From: Proteles cristata cristata
Lineage: Eukaryota; Chordata; Mammalia; Carnivora; Hyaenidae
NCBI GenBank assembly: GCA_017311185.1
Contig: JAESUZ010000753.1
Location: forward strand, 1,488,001 to 1,552,000
Length of the DNA: 64,000 nucleotides
Direction of reading: 5' to 3'
The position numbers and the translations under genes were made by a program. Position 1 is the first letter of the stretch. Each line of letters starts with the position of its first letter. The notes under the pieces were generated by a model. That model saw only the letters and a program-made list of their open reading frames with translations, was not told the origin of the DNA and searched no databases. This document shows positions 1 to 12,769 of this stretch, piece by piece.

Positions 1-394
1 TTTCATTCTTGTCATGTTTGAGAACCTGAACCTTACAGAATCTGACAGACTTATGATTCTAAATTTAAAATAGTAACTGAAGTTTAAAGGTGTGTGTTTG
101 CTTAATAAGCAATACTAGAATGTCAAAGAGAACTTGTGACTCACTACATTTACAAATTTCACTTCTTAACTTTAAAAGAGTTTTAAGTATTCAAAAAGGT
201 CCTGCTTGTTGAAATTTTATTTTACTCCATAAAGCATATAAAGTGCTAAAAAGTAAAATAAAATCCAGTACATTAAATGCATAAAGAATTAAGCAACAGT
301 AGTACTAATAGTTAAAATTTCAATGAGCATTTCTTTTTTCCCAAAGAGCATTTTCCTAGTGTCCAACATTGTTGCAAGTATTTCATATTTTAAA

Positions 395-545
395 TTCATT
401 CATTCAGCAGTCACTAAAGCATCCACCATGAACAAGGCATCATTCCAGACTGAGAACTAAACCACTGAATAAAACATAATTTCAACCTTCATGGATCTTA
501 TAATTTAATGAGAAGACACAATAAATATCAGTAATGATAATTACT
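395..545 (-). repeat. L2 LINE 3' end fragment
   Basis: Starts TTCATTCATTCAG and continues with the antisense L2 3' end (CATGGATCTTATAATTTAATG in altered form). Heavily diverged. Confidence 0.5.
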
Positions 546-1341
546 ATGAAGAAAAATAAAACCAAGGAAAGTGAAGGAAAGGGGGGAGCTATTTTAGATG
601 GCATAATGAAGGTAACATCAGTGAGTACCATTCACACAGAAGTCTATGTAAATGATACCACTTGGAAACTCCTTCTTCAAAAAAAAACCTCTATACCAGG
701 TGGCACTTGAGAATAAGCCATGCACATATGCAAGGAAAGTATTACAGGAAAAGAAAACAAGCACACCAACCATTTTACCTGGGAAAGGTGTGTGAAGGGA
801 GATTTAATCTTTTCACTAGAATAATTGATTTAATACAGTATTTTTTTGTTTCTTTAAAGTTAAAAAAGGCTTATGCATTAATATTTTTAAATAGGTTTTT
901 ACTACTACACTGTAGTCTGGCACTATACTCAAGGACTTCTAAATATACCAGCTGACTTTTTTTTAGATCTTTATAGGCTGAAGGTTAGAATGAATTAAAA
1001 CTAGGCAAAAGTTAATCTTTTTGGACTGATGAAAATGTTCTAAAACAGGACTATGGAGTTGGTTGCAAACCACTGCAAATTTACTAAAAAAAAAAAAAAA
1101 TCACTAAATTGTACACTTAGAATAGGACTCAGAAATCCTCCCTTCAAAAAAAATTCTATAGTTAATAAAGTGACCAGAATGTTCCTTTCTTATACTACCT
1201 TGATATTAACACCAGCATTTAGATCTCCTACTCTGCAAATCTTCATGACCTACTTGAAATTGAACCCAAAAGTTCAATTTTAGCACAACGGGGACTTGAG
1301 GTACTGAACTACACTGTGGTCCTCTTAAATAAACAAATACA

Positions 1342-1567
1342 GGGGCACCTGGGTGGCTTAGTCGGTTGAGCATCCGACTTTCGCTTAGGTCCTGATCTCG
1401 CGGTTCGTGGGGTCGAACCCCGCGTCGGGCTCTGTGCTGACTGCCAGCTCAGAGCCTGGAGCCTGTTTCAGTCTGTGACTCCCTCTCTCTCTGACCCTCC
1501 CCTGCTCGCGCTGCCTCTCTCTCTCTCTCCTAGAAATAAACAAAACATTAAAAAAAATAAATAAAAA
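1342..1567 (+). mobile_element. CanSINE, young subfamily
   Basis: Full-length tRNA-derived head, GACTGCCAGCTC, CAGTCTGTGACTCC, CT tract and CCTAGAAATAAACAAAAC tail. Flanked by a direct repeat containing AATAAACAAATACA. Confidence 0.95.
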
Positions 1568-2114
1568 AATAAACAAATACAGTCCTTGAATACAGGACAC
1601 TTACCAGTGTGCAAAATTTCATCTGAAACCCTATCCTCTAAGGGCTGTCTCATTAAAATTACATGTAAGGACAAAATATGTAAGAGAACAATTTGGATAA
1701 GTAACACCTGATGATTAAACTTAAGAGAATGTATTTTTAAAGACCAAAATATTCAGATCGTATCTACTTCCAGTTTTGTTTTTCTACCTAAAACACAGTA
1801 TTTTAGCAAAAACAGTCCTGGAATATAAGACCTTGAAGAAAATTCAGGTCACTGTAAAATAGAATACAAAAAAAAAAAATTAGAAACAACATACACTACG
1901 GTGCCGAAACAACAAGGAAGGACAAATATAAAGCAACATAAACGGTCCTATAATACCTCACTCCAAAAGCAGAGTTTGAAAGTTTAGGTTCCTATCCCAT
2001 TGAGGAAAACAGTGACCATCCTTACTATGTTGTTGAGAAGACTGAATGGTGAATACAATATTTATATGCATCTAGTACAGAGCAAATCTTCAGTAACTCT
2101 TAATTTTTATTACT

Positions 2115-2218
2115 TGTTTTTGTTTTGTTTTTTTTTTTGTTTAAAGTAAGCTCTACATCCAAAGTGGGCCTTGAACTCACAACCTCAAAATCTACCTACA
2201 GAGCCAGCCAGGTGCCTC
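2115..2218 (-). mobile_element. CanSINE, short old type
   Basis: T-run then the reverse complement of the short form that lacks the CT-rich body; ends in GCCAGCCAGGTGCC. Confidence 0.8.
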
Positions 2219-2238
2219 AATATGTATTTCTTCTATAA

Positions 2239-2339
2239 TTTTTTTTTTAACTCTAAACTCTACTCCCAACATGGGGCTCAAATCTACCAACTCAAGATCG
2301 AGTCACATGATCCACCAACCAAGGCAGCCAAACACCCCT
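2239..2339 (-). mobile_element. CanSINE, short old type
   Basis: Second short copy 20 bp after the previous one, about 20 percent diverged (CCAACATGGGGCTCAAATC). Confidence 0.75.
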
Positions 2340-2369
2340 AGTTTTATAATCATCATCTACAGCAACCCT

Positions 2370-2470
2370 ACACAATCTCCAATATACATTTTAAACACCT
2401 GGGACCCTCGTTAAAATGAGGCTGTTATTCAGGAGATTTGGGTTGGGCCTGAAATTTGTATTTCTAACAA
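2370..2470 (-). repeat. MER5A-like fragment
   Basis: Contains TTTGTATTTCTAACAAATTC, resembling the inner part of the hAT-Charlie element MER5A, but in fragmentary form. Confidence 0.35.
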
Positions 2471-2499
2471 ATTCAAGTGCCCAGGAAGGACACTTTTGA

Positions 2500-2667
2500 A
2501 TTATACCCAGGGTTCTGAAAATTTAGCACATATCGGAATCACCTGAAGGGCTAGTTTAAAACACAGATTTCTGGGTTACAGCCCAGAGTCTGGGAGAAAA
2601 TGCATTTGTAACAAGTTCCCATATGCTGCTATCCTGCTATTCCCATTTTGAGAACCACTGCTTGAAA
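2500..2667 (-). repeat. MER5A-like DNA transposon relic
   Basis: Reads GGAATCACCTGAAGGGCTAG through CATTTTGAGAACCACTG, the reverse complement of the MER5A consensus including its terminal inverted repeat. Confidence 0.65.
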
Positions 2668-2734
2668 CTTCTCAGCTACAATGTATGTCAGAATCACTTG
2701 TGGGATATGTGTTTATTGTTTATAGGTGGGTGCC

Positions 2735-2865
2735 CTGACTAGTATTAGTCCTCAAAGTGTGGTCTCCTGGCAAATCTGAAACTGTACCGGTAGGGGATAG
2801 CCATCCATTATTTAAAACAAACCTTACTGGTGATTATGACGCATGCTAAAGTCTGACAACCACTG
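2735..2865 (+). repeat. MER5A-like DNA transposon relic
   Basis: CCTCAAAGTGTGGTCTCC at one end and CGCATGCTAAAGTCTGACAA at the other match both ends of MER5A with an eroded middle. Confidence 0.6.
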
Positions 2866-2999
2866 CTTATCATTACAAATAAATCAGAATTTCCTTGACA
2901 AAATTTTGCTAACTACAGGAAGATAAGTACCTACCTATGTGGCTTAACTCTAACTGGGAGTGTCTTGACTCATTCGCCAAGTAAGAACAGCATTTACTT

Positions 3000-3180
3000 G
3001 GGTCTCGAGGTGGCTCGGTCATGGTTAAGTGTGGGCCTTCAGCTCAGGTCATGATGTCACAGTTTGTGGGTTAGAGTCCCTGCACTGGGCTCTGCACTGC
3101 AGGTGTGGAGGCTGTTTGGAATTCTCTCTTTCTCTCTCTCCCCCCACCCATAATAAATAAACTTTAAAAAAAAAAAAAAA
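3000..3180 (+). mobile_element. CanSINE, old CT-type
   Basis: Diverged head (TCTCGAGGTGGCTCGGTCAT), CT tract and ATAAATAAAC tail followed by a long A-run. Confidence 0.85.
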
Positions 3181-4240
3181 ACACACACAATTTATTCAGA
3201 TTTAGCGTTTAACTCTATAACAGTTAAAAAAGTCCATTACTCTCTCCTTCATTCTTCAAGAGATGTTCTCCCATATCATGATGTTCCCGTGAAGTTAGAC
3301 ATTTAAAATCTCCAGGCAAGAAGAAAACTTTAGAAATTAGTCTAAAACTTTGTATAACATTTAATTTCTACACAAGCTCAGCAAATAAAAGATCACTAGA
3401 GTCCAAAATGTAGGTGCATGCTACTCTTAAATTATTCTGGAACAAAATTCTTAATTTGAATAGTTACGGGCCATTTATAATATTCTGGTCCTTAGCTATT
3501 ACTGACTGATCATGAACAAAATTAGTTTACAAAGAAAATTAAGTGTCTCTTCCAGGCTAACTGTGGGACTTATATGAAAGAAAAATTAAGTGGAGAAACA
3601 CAAAATATCTTTCATTATGCCTTTTTTCAAGTTAAAAAAGTAAAATAGAAGGGGTAGAAAAGAAAATGGAAACAGAATTTGTGACAAGAAAGTTGCACTT
3701 ATATTTGAAGGCTGCCTGAAAGAGGATATAAACTAGGTAAAAGGCTTTTAGTTGATTCTCAATTTTTTAATAACCTGTAACTTGATTTTATAATATGCAC
3801 ACCACAATGTTACGCTGTTTATAAATATAAAATAAGTATCTTAAAAGTAAAACGGCTTAAACAAATTGGGACATTTTTCTTGGGGAGAGGGACCCTCACA
3901 ATATTCTTTAAAATAACAGAGGATACCACAGGGTGTCTGTCATAAAAATTAGAATAGGAATCACTGCTTGAAAGGAATTCAAAGAATGAAAAGAAAGCTG
4001 CCAAGTCATAGGATAAAAAGTCCAAAAAGCCATTAGCTGGTCAGGAATGCTGTACCGAAATGTTCAAAACAAAATTATTAAGGGGAGGTGGGGAGGAAAC
4101 TGAAGTACTACTGCAGGCCAATCAGAGACACAAATTAAAAGTATCCTCTTTGCCCAAATTACACTAAAACACACAAAGGTTCTACCAATTTATCTGAAAA
4201 CAAGAAAGCAAGGCTTTTCTTTGATGTCCTCTTCTAAGAG

Positions 4241-4472
4241 GTTTTTTTTTTAATCTTTATTTGAGAGAGAGAGAGAGAGACAGAGAGAGAGACAGAGACA
4301 GAGAGAGAGACAGAGAGAGAGACAGAGAGAGAGAGGGAGACACAGAATCCCAAGCAGGCTCCAGGCTCTGAGCTGTCAGCATAGAGCCCAACAAGGGGCT
4401 CGAACTCAAACCAGAAGATCATGACCTAAGCAGAAGTTAGGCACTCAACCGACTGAGCCACCCAGGCACCCC
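4241..4472 (-). mobile_element. CanSINE with expanded (GA)n
   Basis: The reverse-strand CT tract has grown to about 85 bp of GAGA/GACA repeats (4,262-4,345), a likely variable microsatellite. Confidence 0.93.
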
Positions 4473-4954
4473 AAGAGTCCGTAAAATCTTGAATGCGATG
4501 AGGAAAATTCTAAGTCAAAGAGCTGAGATGTCCAGGTATAAGTTACATTGAGTTCTATGATTTCTAAAGCAGAATAAAAATGCAATGATGTTGATAAACA
4601 ATATTAAAGTTCAAAAATAGGCAAAAATAGTCTATAGTACCAAACATCAAAATAATGGTTTCCCATGGGACAGGAGTAGTGTTTAATGACCAGAATACGA
4701 CACAAAACAGTTTTTGAGATTCTGATAATGTGCTGCTTCCTAGTAATGATTACACAGGTACGTTTACATTTTGAAAATTCAGTAAACTATACACTTAGGT
4801 ATACTTTGTGTACACTATACTATAATCATATTTACATTTATTTAAAAGCAGGGAGCAAATAAAGGACATTTCTCCCTCAGAAAATGAAATGTTACTGCAA
4901 AAACAAGCATTAAAAATTTCTATTTAGTTGAGCCAGTTGAGATTAAGAATTACA

Positions 4955-5067
4955 GGGGCACCTGGCTGGCTCAGTCAGAACAGCATTCGATTGATGATCT
5001 CAGGGTTGTGAGTTCCAACCCTAGATTGGGTGTAGAGATTATTTAAATAAAGAAGGAAACTTTAAAA
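4955..5067 (+). mobile_element. CanSINE, short type
   Basis: Head followed directly by TTGGGTGTAGAGATTATTTA; no CT body. Short direct repeat AATTACA on both sides. Confidence 0.85.
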
Positions 5068-7550
5068 ATTACAAGTTTGGGGTGACTATAGTTAAGATAG
5101 AAAGTATTACAAAGTTCCTTAAGGGATATCAGTTAGATCAATCTCACAAATACACGCATCTTTCGCAGAAGAAAAAAATTTTAGCACCTCCCTCTATAAC
5201 ACTGTCAAGCTAAAAAAAAAAATTATTCCACCTTATTTCTGAAACACAATAAATCTGCTTCCTAATGGAGAAGTGTATATATGAACTGCAAGATAGGTTT
5301 TCCTTAAGCTTCTGACCAATTTAAAAAAATTAAAAAACTAGTAAGAAAAGTGTAAGTGCGTGCCAGAATACAATTAGCAACTTTTATTCCTGGATCACTT
5401 CAGTGCTATCTTGTAAAATCAACTTATTCCTTATGAAGTAAGCAGAATTCCTTCTGATAGCAATAAAAGGTATAAATTATGTTTCAATCCCTTTAAATCT
5501 CATCCCAATCCAAGTCAGAAAGAAATTTCATCCCATCATTCACCTGCAATTCTCTTTATGTAATCCCCAAGCACAGGACACACATTTTTTCAAATATTTA
5601 TTATGATTTCACACTCACAAAGTTAATCTGGTTTTTCTTCCTAGCATTAATGTAATCACACCAATCTGTAAACAACAGAAAATGTTAGTCATTACTTAAT
5701 AAAATATTAGCTTTGGAACCTTCAGCTTTAAGGTGTAAATAGGTAAAAATAGCTTCCTTTCTGAAAAAATTATTTCAAGATCTTGAATATTTTGTAAAGA
5801 AAAAAACCATACTTCCATAAACAATAAAAACTTTCGATATTAAAAATGTTCTCCTTAGCATAGATGCCCTCACTAATGCTCACCTGGAATTTCTTATTCA
5901 TTATTAAGTGTCAGTAAACATGCCATACTGCTGTTCTTAACAATTGAAAAAGAAAGGTATTATGACTCTGTAACTTAATTTCTAGATCTGCCAATTAGCA
6001 CTTTTTCATTAAACAGATTAGAGGCTAATAATGATGTCACACTACACATTGCTATTTAATAAAGGAAACACTTTAAGCAAACATCCTAAATTGTTGACCT
6101 TGGCAGTTTAATTCTCTAAGTCCACAAAAATTTACCAAAGTAGTTTTTCTCTTTATTACCTCTAATACTGTACTCTTAAGTAGTTTCATATTTTGTCCAT
6201 TCAAGAAAGGAGAAATTGCTTCATTTAATTCTACTTAATTCTGTGGTATGGGAAAAGAATTTCAAGTTTTGACTGATAAGTAAAGGAGTTATAAAACACT
6301 GTTTTGTACAGAATAAGCTTTATTATCCTCAATTTGCAGAACGCTCTTAAAAATCAGTACAAAAACAAATATCACAATAAAAAGACACCAGGTCAAAAGA
6401 TAAATGTGTCATAAGAATCATCTAAAAATCAATGCTAACATTTTTTTAAGTCTGGGGTAAAAATATAAAATAAAAAACATTTAAAATGTAAAAATAAAAC
6501 ACGAAACAATGGAAAATAAAAATTATTTAATACAGTTGAGACAATTACCAATTTGGAGGAAAACATTTATATTCTCACTTCACACCAATACCAGATGGGG
6601 TAAAAAGTTAAATTTATTTAAATCTAACTTAGAAAAACTAAAAGAGACCATTATTAAATCAGTATTGTTTATTTATTACATTTCCAGAGAAGCAATTTCA
6701 GAAGTTCAAAAGTGAACAAACTTAGGTCAAAAGACTTGATTACTTACATTAATTTTGAAATTGTTTATCTTAATTTACAAACAATATACATCTGTTAAGC
6801 GTGTTTCACCTTAGTAGTAATCTAAGAAAAAAAAAAGTGGTATAACTTATACCTTACTAAGTATTTATAAATAATACTTAATGTAGAAGTAAAGAGTAAT
6901 AGCCACTTCAACATGAACATAAATTGATCCTTTTGATAAATAGTGTGACAAATAGGTTTTAAAAGCCTTTAAAAATACACCTAAAAATCACTTCTGATGT
7001 TGGCAATATACTAGGAGATACTACTATATACAGGAAAATATCTTACGTATAAACGTTCTTCACACTGTTATTTATAATACGCAAAAAATTAGGATAGGGG
7101 AATGATACATGGGACATCATACAACCATTTATAATTATGGTTATGAAGGCTCATTGTGAGAATGGAAAATTGTTACCCAACATTAGGTTAGAAAGTATGA
7201 CATGGCATTAAATATGTTTTATCCACAAGTATATAAAAGATGTATGTTTTAAATAATGCAAGAAATATATCAAGATTTTAATATGGTTATATTAATTCCT
7301 CACATTTAAAATCCTCAAGCCAGCCATTAAAGTCATTAAAACACACCACATAACACACTTTATACCTAAATCAAATACTATTTACCATTACACTACCAAT
7401 GAAGAGAACATACAGTTTAAACTCATATTAAAAGAGACTGAAAAGGCAAGCAAAGCAACAAAGAAATCCACTACAAAATGAAACAGTTCTCACCTTGGAA
7501 AACTCATCAGGGCTAAGGATGGAGACTCGGTATCATGGTTCAAAACTAAA

Positions 7551-7739
7551 GGGGCACCTGGGTGGCTCAGCTGGTTAAGCGTCGAACTCTTGATTTTGGC
7601 TCAGTTCATGATCTCACAGTTTACGAGATTGAGCCCTGTATCACGCTCTGCACTGACAGCATGGAGCCTGCTTGGGATTCTCTCTCTGCCCCTTCCCCAC
7701 ACACTCTCTCAAAATAATTAAACAAACATTTAAAAAAAC
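7551..7739 (+). mobile_element. CanSINE, CT-type
   Basis: Flanked by direct repeats CAAAACTA (7,541 and 7,741). Confidence 0.93.
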
Positions 7740-7750
7740 ACAAAACTATA

Positions 7751-7957
7751 GGGGCGCCTGGGTGGCTCAGTCAGTTAGGTGTCCAACTTCAACTTAGGTC
7801 ATAATCTCACAGTTCGTGAGTTTCAGCCCCACATCCACTCTGTGCTGACAACCTGGAGCCTGCCTCTGCTTCCGTGTCTGTGTCTCTCTCTGCCTCTCCC
7901 CTATTCACACTGTTTCTTTTTCAAAAATAAACAAACATTAAAAAATATTTTTTTAAA
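7751..7957 (+). mobile_element. CanSINE, CT-type
   Basis: Begins 3 bp after the right flanking repeat of the previous copy, so the pair is a head-to-tail tandem produced by two insertions at neighbouring sites. Confidence 0.93.
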
Positions 7958-10645
7958 CCACAGAACTTAATTATACGAACTGCTCATTTACTACTTCTAA
8001 TTATTTGCTTTGAAAATTTCTTTATTAGTAACGGTGCTAGTCTTTAGACAACTGGTTATTACTGACATCAAATATTAAATGTAATAGAACCTTATTTAGG
8101 AGGTTATCCCTTGAAATAATATGGAAATTAATAAATAGATAAAAGCAGTAAAATAAAACAAAGGAAATGTCACACACAACAGCATCATTTTTATTTGGTA
8201 TCATCAGATGAGTTCTATAGGTCAATTTTCCAGAAAGCTGAAATGCATTAATTAAGAAAGCTTTAAAAATGTTTTCCCTTATAATAATCTTTTAAAAAGA
8301 CACCAATCTCTCACTTCCTTAAACACAGTACACAGAATAAAAGTTTATGATTAAGGTCATCGTGTGACACACCATGGACTACACCGCTCTGCAATACTGT
8401 GATTCCCTCAGAAGGTAATGATTACAGAACTGTATGTCTCTGTGTAATGGCCTTAAAGCACTATTCTTCTATTCTCCTAAAATAGTTCCATCTATTTTTT
8501 AATAGTTTTTCTTCCTTTTCTCTTGAAACATAATGACATTTCAGCTCTCAGTGTGCCTAACTCCAGTGGTCAATCCTGTGGATTTTGATCTGTGGGATAA
8601 GAAATCAGATAGCCAATCCTGTTGGGGCTGCAAAACTTATTTACTCCACTTAGGGATTTCTGAATAAAGACTGCAGGCTTATGGTATTTGCTTACAGTTA
8701 TTTTGACGGCTCAGGATTCCTGCTGTTTCAAATGGCTAAGATCACTGTATCACTCAAAAAATGTTTGCTGAATTACATAAATATTATGGAGTTTCTAATA
8801 ATAATGACTGAATAGTTTGATAGTCTCCTCAGGGAAAGTTACTGAACTCACTGGTCTCTGACAAGACAAAAAAAGACCTACCTAAATGAGAAAGAACAGC
8901 TGAAAAGAAAAAAAACAGAAAGAGGTGAGAAGGACAAGTTCAAAAAAAATAGCAAAGTCTATACTTACATGGTATTAGAAGTCAACACTTAACACTCTGG
9001 GAAATATTCACTGTTCACTGTTTTTAAAGTATAATTACAGTAGTTATCAGTGTTAACTACAGAAATTTGCACCACAATGTATACCACATCTATATTAAAT
9101 ACTACTTACAAGTCGAAAAGTCTTCCAGCAAATACTCCTTGTAGTTAAACCCAAACTCAGTTTTCACATGAAATTAGATTTTTTTAAAAAAAGCACCTGC
9201 AACATATTTTCATTGACATTTCTAGCCAAGTAAGTTCCTGCAATCTCTCTCAGACACTGGTTCAAGTACAGGTAAGAAATAAAATTTATATTCTCGATAT
9301 AGTAATATGTAACACAGGAATCACACTATAGTTTACAAAGTTATACATCTATGGAAGTTAGTATTGTGTCAGTCTCTAAGAAAAAAATCCAAGTGAGGAC
9401 AGAGCAGTATTGTATTATCAATGTTATTAATTTCCTCTAATCACTGAAGCTCATCAGCTCTCACAGATCACTTTTATGACAGTTAATAAATGAGAAAAAG
9501 AAAAATAAAATTTCTTGGTTATTTAACTCAAGCAAACTCTAATCATAAAATATACTGCTCCTCCTCCTTAGATTTTCTCAGGATATTTCTATCCAGTATT
9601 TCAGATAAACACTCATCTCTAAAAGACTAGAATTCCCAAAATCCACTACCAGAAAGTTTATAAAACAAAACTGTAAGAACATATAGTACTGCAAGGATCA
9701 GATGCACATGGGAACTACCTTACACTTTAGGCCCAATTACCAAGCATAAATTCGTAGATACCTTTTGCAAAGGCCACTGTAGAATTGTGAACTTTGAGAT
9801 TATTGCCATTTTGACAATTTCCTACTTCTAAAAATAATAAAATACATACAACAAATGTTACTTAACAAGAGGGCTTTACCTAACTAAAGAATTCACAAAC
9901 TTGTAATTAAATATCAAACTCAATTGCTGATTTTTTATGACAAGTGATATCAAGCAATTTTGAGATGGTCTGAAAACAGCCTAAAAATGTAAAGAGAAAA
10001 AAAAAAAAAAGCCTGACATTACGGATTCCAAATTCTGGTCAACTCAAATTGCCCACCAACCATCATGAATCTGCCTAGTCTTGGACCATGCCCCTGTCAA
10101 ACTTCTACCATCCTCTCTTTTCTGTGCAATCTCTCCAATTCCATTTCAATATCACACTAAAGACTCCCATGTCTCCTTTTCCTCTTTCCCACATCACACC
10201 TTTCAACACTCATTTTCACTCCCTTTCTTACTTGAACAATTACAATAGAAAATCACACTGTCCAAGAAGAATAGACACTTTTATGTAACTGATAAATAAC
10301 ACTGCTAGTAAGTGTGGGGGGGTGGGGGAGGAGAATACAAAAAACAATCATAAAATGTTGCAACTTCTGAGTATATGTACATTTATTTGTATTAATTAGT
10401 GATATACTACCACTTTACTGTTGAGCTCACTAAACTGCATGGTCAGAACTATTTAAATGAGCTGGTAACTTTTTAAATACTAAACATAAAAATATTAAGC
10501 TCAACTGACAACATATTTATTTCTTTAAATTCTATTTTATTTTGGTGCAAAGCTACCAGCATACGAAATCTCCAGGATGAAAATAATGCCATCACTCACA
10601 ATACTGTCATAAAACTGCACCAAAAAGTCGGTACAATTTTCTGTT

Positions 10646-10826
10646 TGGGGCACAGTGCATTGAGAGTCTGACTTTTGATTTCAGCTCAGGTCATGATCTC
10701 ACGTTTCGTGCCTAAGATTGAGGCCCGTGAAGGTCTTGGTGCTTGAAGCGTGAATCCTGCTAGGGATTCTTTCTCTTTCTCTGCCCCTACCTCTCTTTCT
10801 CTCAAAATAAATAGACAAAAACACCT
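10646..10826 (+). mobile_element. CanSINE, diverged
   Basis: Lacks the first part of the head but has GCTCAGGTCATGATCTCAC, CT tract and ATAAATAGAC tail. Confidence 0.75.
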
Positions 10827-12181
10827 ATTTTTGAAGAAAATGCACATATATTTATCGAGGCAATAGGTATGTACCACTAAATAAAAATTTAGCAGACTAC
10901 AAAAATTTTTACTGATAGCTAATGTTGTGATAGTGTATCTCAAAACACCACTTCCTCCTCTTTCTTAAAAAAAAAAATACATGGAATAAAACACAGCTAC
11001 TGCTAAGAGTGGTTACAGAAATTTAAGACTGAGTAAGGCAACTCAGTAAGAGTGTAACAGGGAGCGTTTTACTATATATATTTCTCTGTATCAAGTGTAA
11101 AGGCAAATAACACTTCTGTAGTTTAAAAAAAATTTTTGAGTGGATTACCTAGTTATCTCATTAGTTTTGTAATTAACTCCCCACTACGAATACTAAATAA
11201 ATGCAAAAACTGTTCAAAAACAGAAAAGTTGCTATATTATAAATTTATTTATGATTAAGACACTGAAGGTTGGAGAAAAAATTAATTTTATGTCAACTCA
11301 TTTAAAAAAAAAAAAAAACCCGAACTCAAACTCTGATACCAAAGTTTATGAAGAAAAGTTTGGTTTTAACTAAAATTTTGGCTTAAACCATTCCATTATT
11401 ACCTTAACCATGTGACCTAAAACAAGCATCCTTGAACATCGAAGATGGCAACTTCATAATACAGTAGTAATCAAAATCATATCGATAATTATAAGTTAAT
11501 AGGCACGTACAAAATTAAAAGAACAATTTTATTCTGACATCAGATATTGTCAGAGATGTAAGTGCTCCTTCCAAATACTGCCAAAAGTTACTGTACACAC
11601 AAAGTTAGTTAGAGTCACGAGGAAGTTATCAATGACCAGGTAAGTCGGAGTAAATGATGCTCAGAGAGAAAAACTAGAAGGCGCATAGTTTTAAGCGTCT
11701 GAGAATGACCAGCGGAGAAAGGTACTGCAGCAGAAACAAGCGACAGAATGGTTAACAGGTTTGGAATTCTTTAGAAAATGGCAACAAGGGAGAAAACTGA
11801 CATGAACGTTTGAAAGTAAGAGCAACGCTATCCAATGGAATCATCACGACAGCGCAAGCATGGCTCTGGACTTCCAGGGAGTAGAGCGAGGGGGGTGGAA
11901 CTATCACCGGTGGGGGAAAGAGGCCGGGGCTGAGGGGTGCAGACGCTTCTGCAGGTGGCGGAGCCCCCGGGGGGATGGGGAGAAGGATCCTGTCGCCTCA
12001 ATGGGGCCAACGTATTCCCTTCGAGACTAAAGGAAGCTGGTCCTAACACGTCTCCCGGCACCAAGAGGCACTCGCCCTCGGCCCCTCCCTAACAACTTGC
12101 CTTGCGGAAAGAGTTGCGGGTCCCAGGCCCCCGGAACCCAAGGCTTCGCCATCCAGGACAACTGCTCTGCCAACAAGGTCC

Positions 12182-12230
12182 CGCGAGAATCGACAGATCT
12201 CGCGATACAAACCCAATAGCATCTCGCGAG
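12182..12230. promoter_or_regulatory. cluster of three CGCGAGA / TCTCGCGA motifs
   Basis: CGCGAGA at 12,182-12,188, TCTCGCGA at 12,198-12,205 and TCTCGCGAG at 12,222-12,230. These match most of the palindrome TCTCGCGAGA, a known CpG-island core-promoter element bound by BANP. Three copies in 49 bp mark a likely core promoter. Confidence 0.6.
12213..12217 (+). promoter_or_regulatory. CCAAT box
   Basis: CCAAT followed by AG, sitting between the second and third CGCGAGA-type motifs. NF-Y sites normally lie 60-100 bp upstream of a start and work in either orientation. Confidence 0.4.
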
Positions 12231-12247
12231 TTTCCCCTGGAACGAAC

Positions 12248-12254
12248 ATGGCGG
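12248..12254 (+). promoter_or_regulatory. YY1-like site ATGGCGG
   Basis: Read AACATGGCGG on the plus strand, close to the YY1 consensus. YY1 sites just downstream of start sites are usually on the sense strand, which would favour rightward transcription here, opposite to ZZZ3. Confidence 0.35.
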
Positions 12255-12472
12255 TACAGGGAAGTCGGTATTTCGGAACTTGGAAAGTGCTTCGTTAACG
12301 GAGTGGAGAACTTGGATAACTAGGAAATAGCAGGAAGTCTTTCTCGCCTTTTATTTCTCATCCTAACCCCCCTAGTAGAGAGGAAAAGCGATACAAAACC
12401 CTAAAATCTCCAATGATCACGGTTATACCACACAAACAACCTCCCTCTGCCTCAACCAGTCTCACAGCCTGT

Positions 12473-12751
12473 CACGTGGAAGCAGATTCTCGGCGTCCCA
12501 TCACGTGGGTAGCTACTGAGCGAGCGCGCGCTTGTCGTCCTCCCAAGAGCCCTCCCCGCCCCCCTTTCGCCCGCGCACACGTGCGCGCGCACCCCCGCCC
12601 CACGTGGGGGCTTCGCCGTCGCTGCCGTCGCCGCCGCCTCCAACCCACCTCCTCCCAGCACTCAGCCCTAAATCCGGGTCCCAAAGCCGATGGTGCCCCA
12701 GGTTCCCTCCTCCTCCATTCTCCCTACCCCACGTCTGGCCGCCACCACGTG
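12473..12751. promoter_or_regulatory. five CACGTG E-boxes
   Basis: Perfect CACGTG at 12,473, 12,502, 12,578, 12,601 and 12,746. The first two are preceded by T (TCACGTG), the form preferred by the MiT/TFE family and USF; the fourth is flanked as CCCCACGTGGGG, itself a palindrome. Confidence 0.6.
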
Positions 12752-12769
12752 CCCCGAGCTACTGCTCAC

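Larger units (their letters stand above)
1..12000 (-). other. ZZZ3: probable ZZZ3 intron 1 (exon-free AT-rich DNA)
   Basis: No open frame in this stretch resembles a protein and no exon was found. Position left of the CpG island fits the long 5' intron of ZZZ3. Apart from the repeats listed separately, 545-1,340, 1,585-2,110, 3,190-4,240, 5,070-7,550, 7,960-10,640 and 10,830-11,850 hold nothing I recognise. Confidence 0.5.

Noticed and set aside
10313..10333. G-rich stretch as a possible G-quadruplex
   Set aside because: Only two long G runs plus GG pairs; it does not meet the four-run pattern. The stretch at 25,221-25,249 has three long runs and an 8-base loop and is also marginal.
11636..11648. 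Plus-strand splice-donor consensus CCAG then GTAAGT
   Set aside because: An isolated donor match outside the CpG island with no linked exon or coding frame; such matches are common by chance.
12043..12249. Minus-strand open frame in the CpG island containing a short LYR-motif-like stretch (LGLYREICRFSRDL)
   Set aside because: The resemblance to LYRM proteins stops after about 20 residues, and the repeated CGCGAGA promoter motifs themselves generate the recurring RE/RD residues. No LYRM gene is known between ZZZ3 and USP33. Treated as coincidence.
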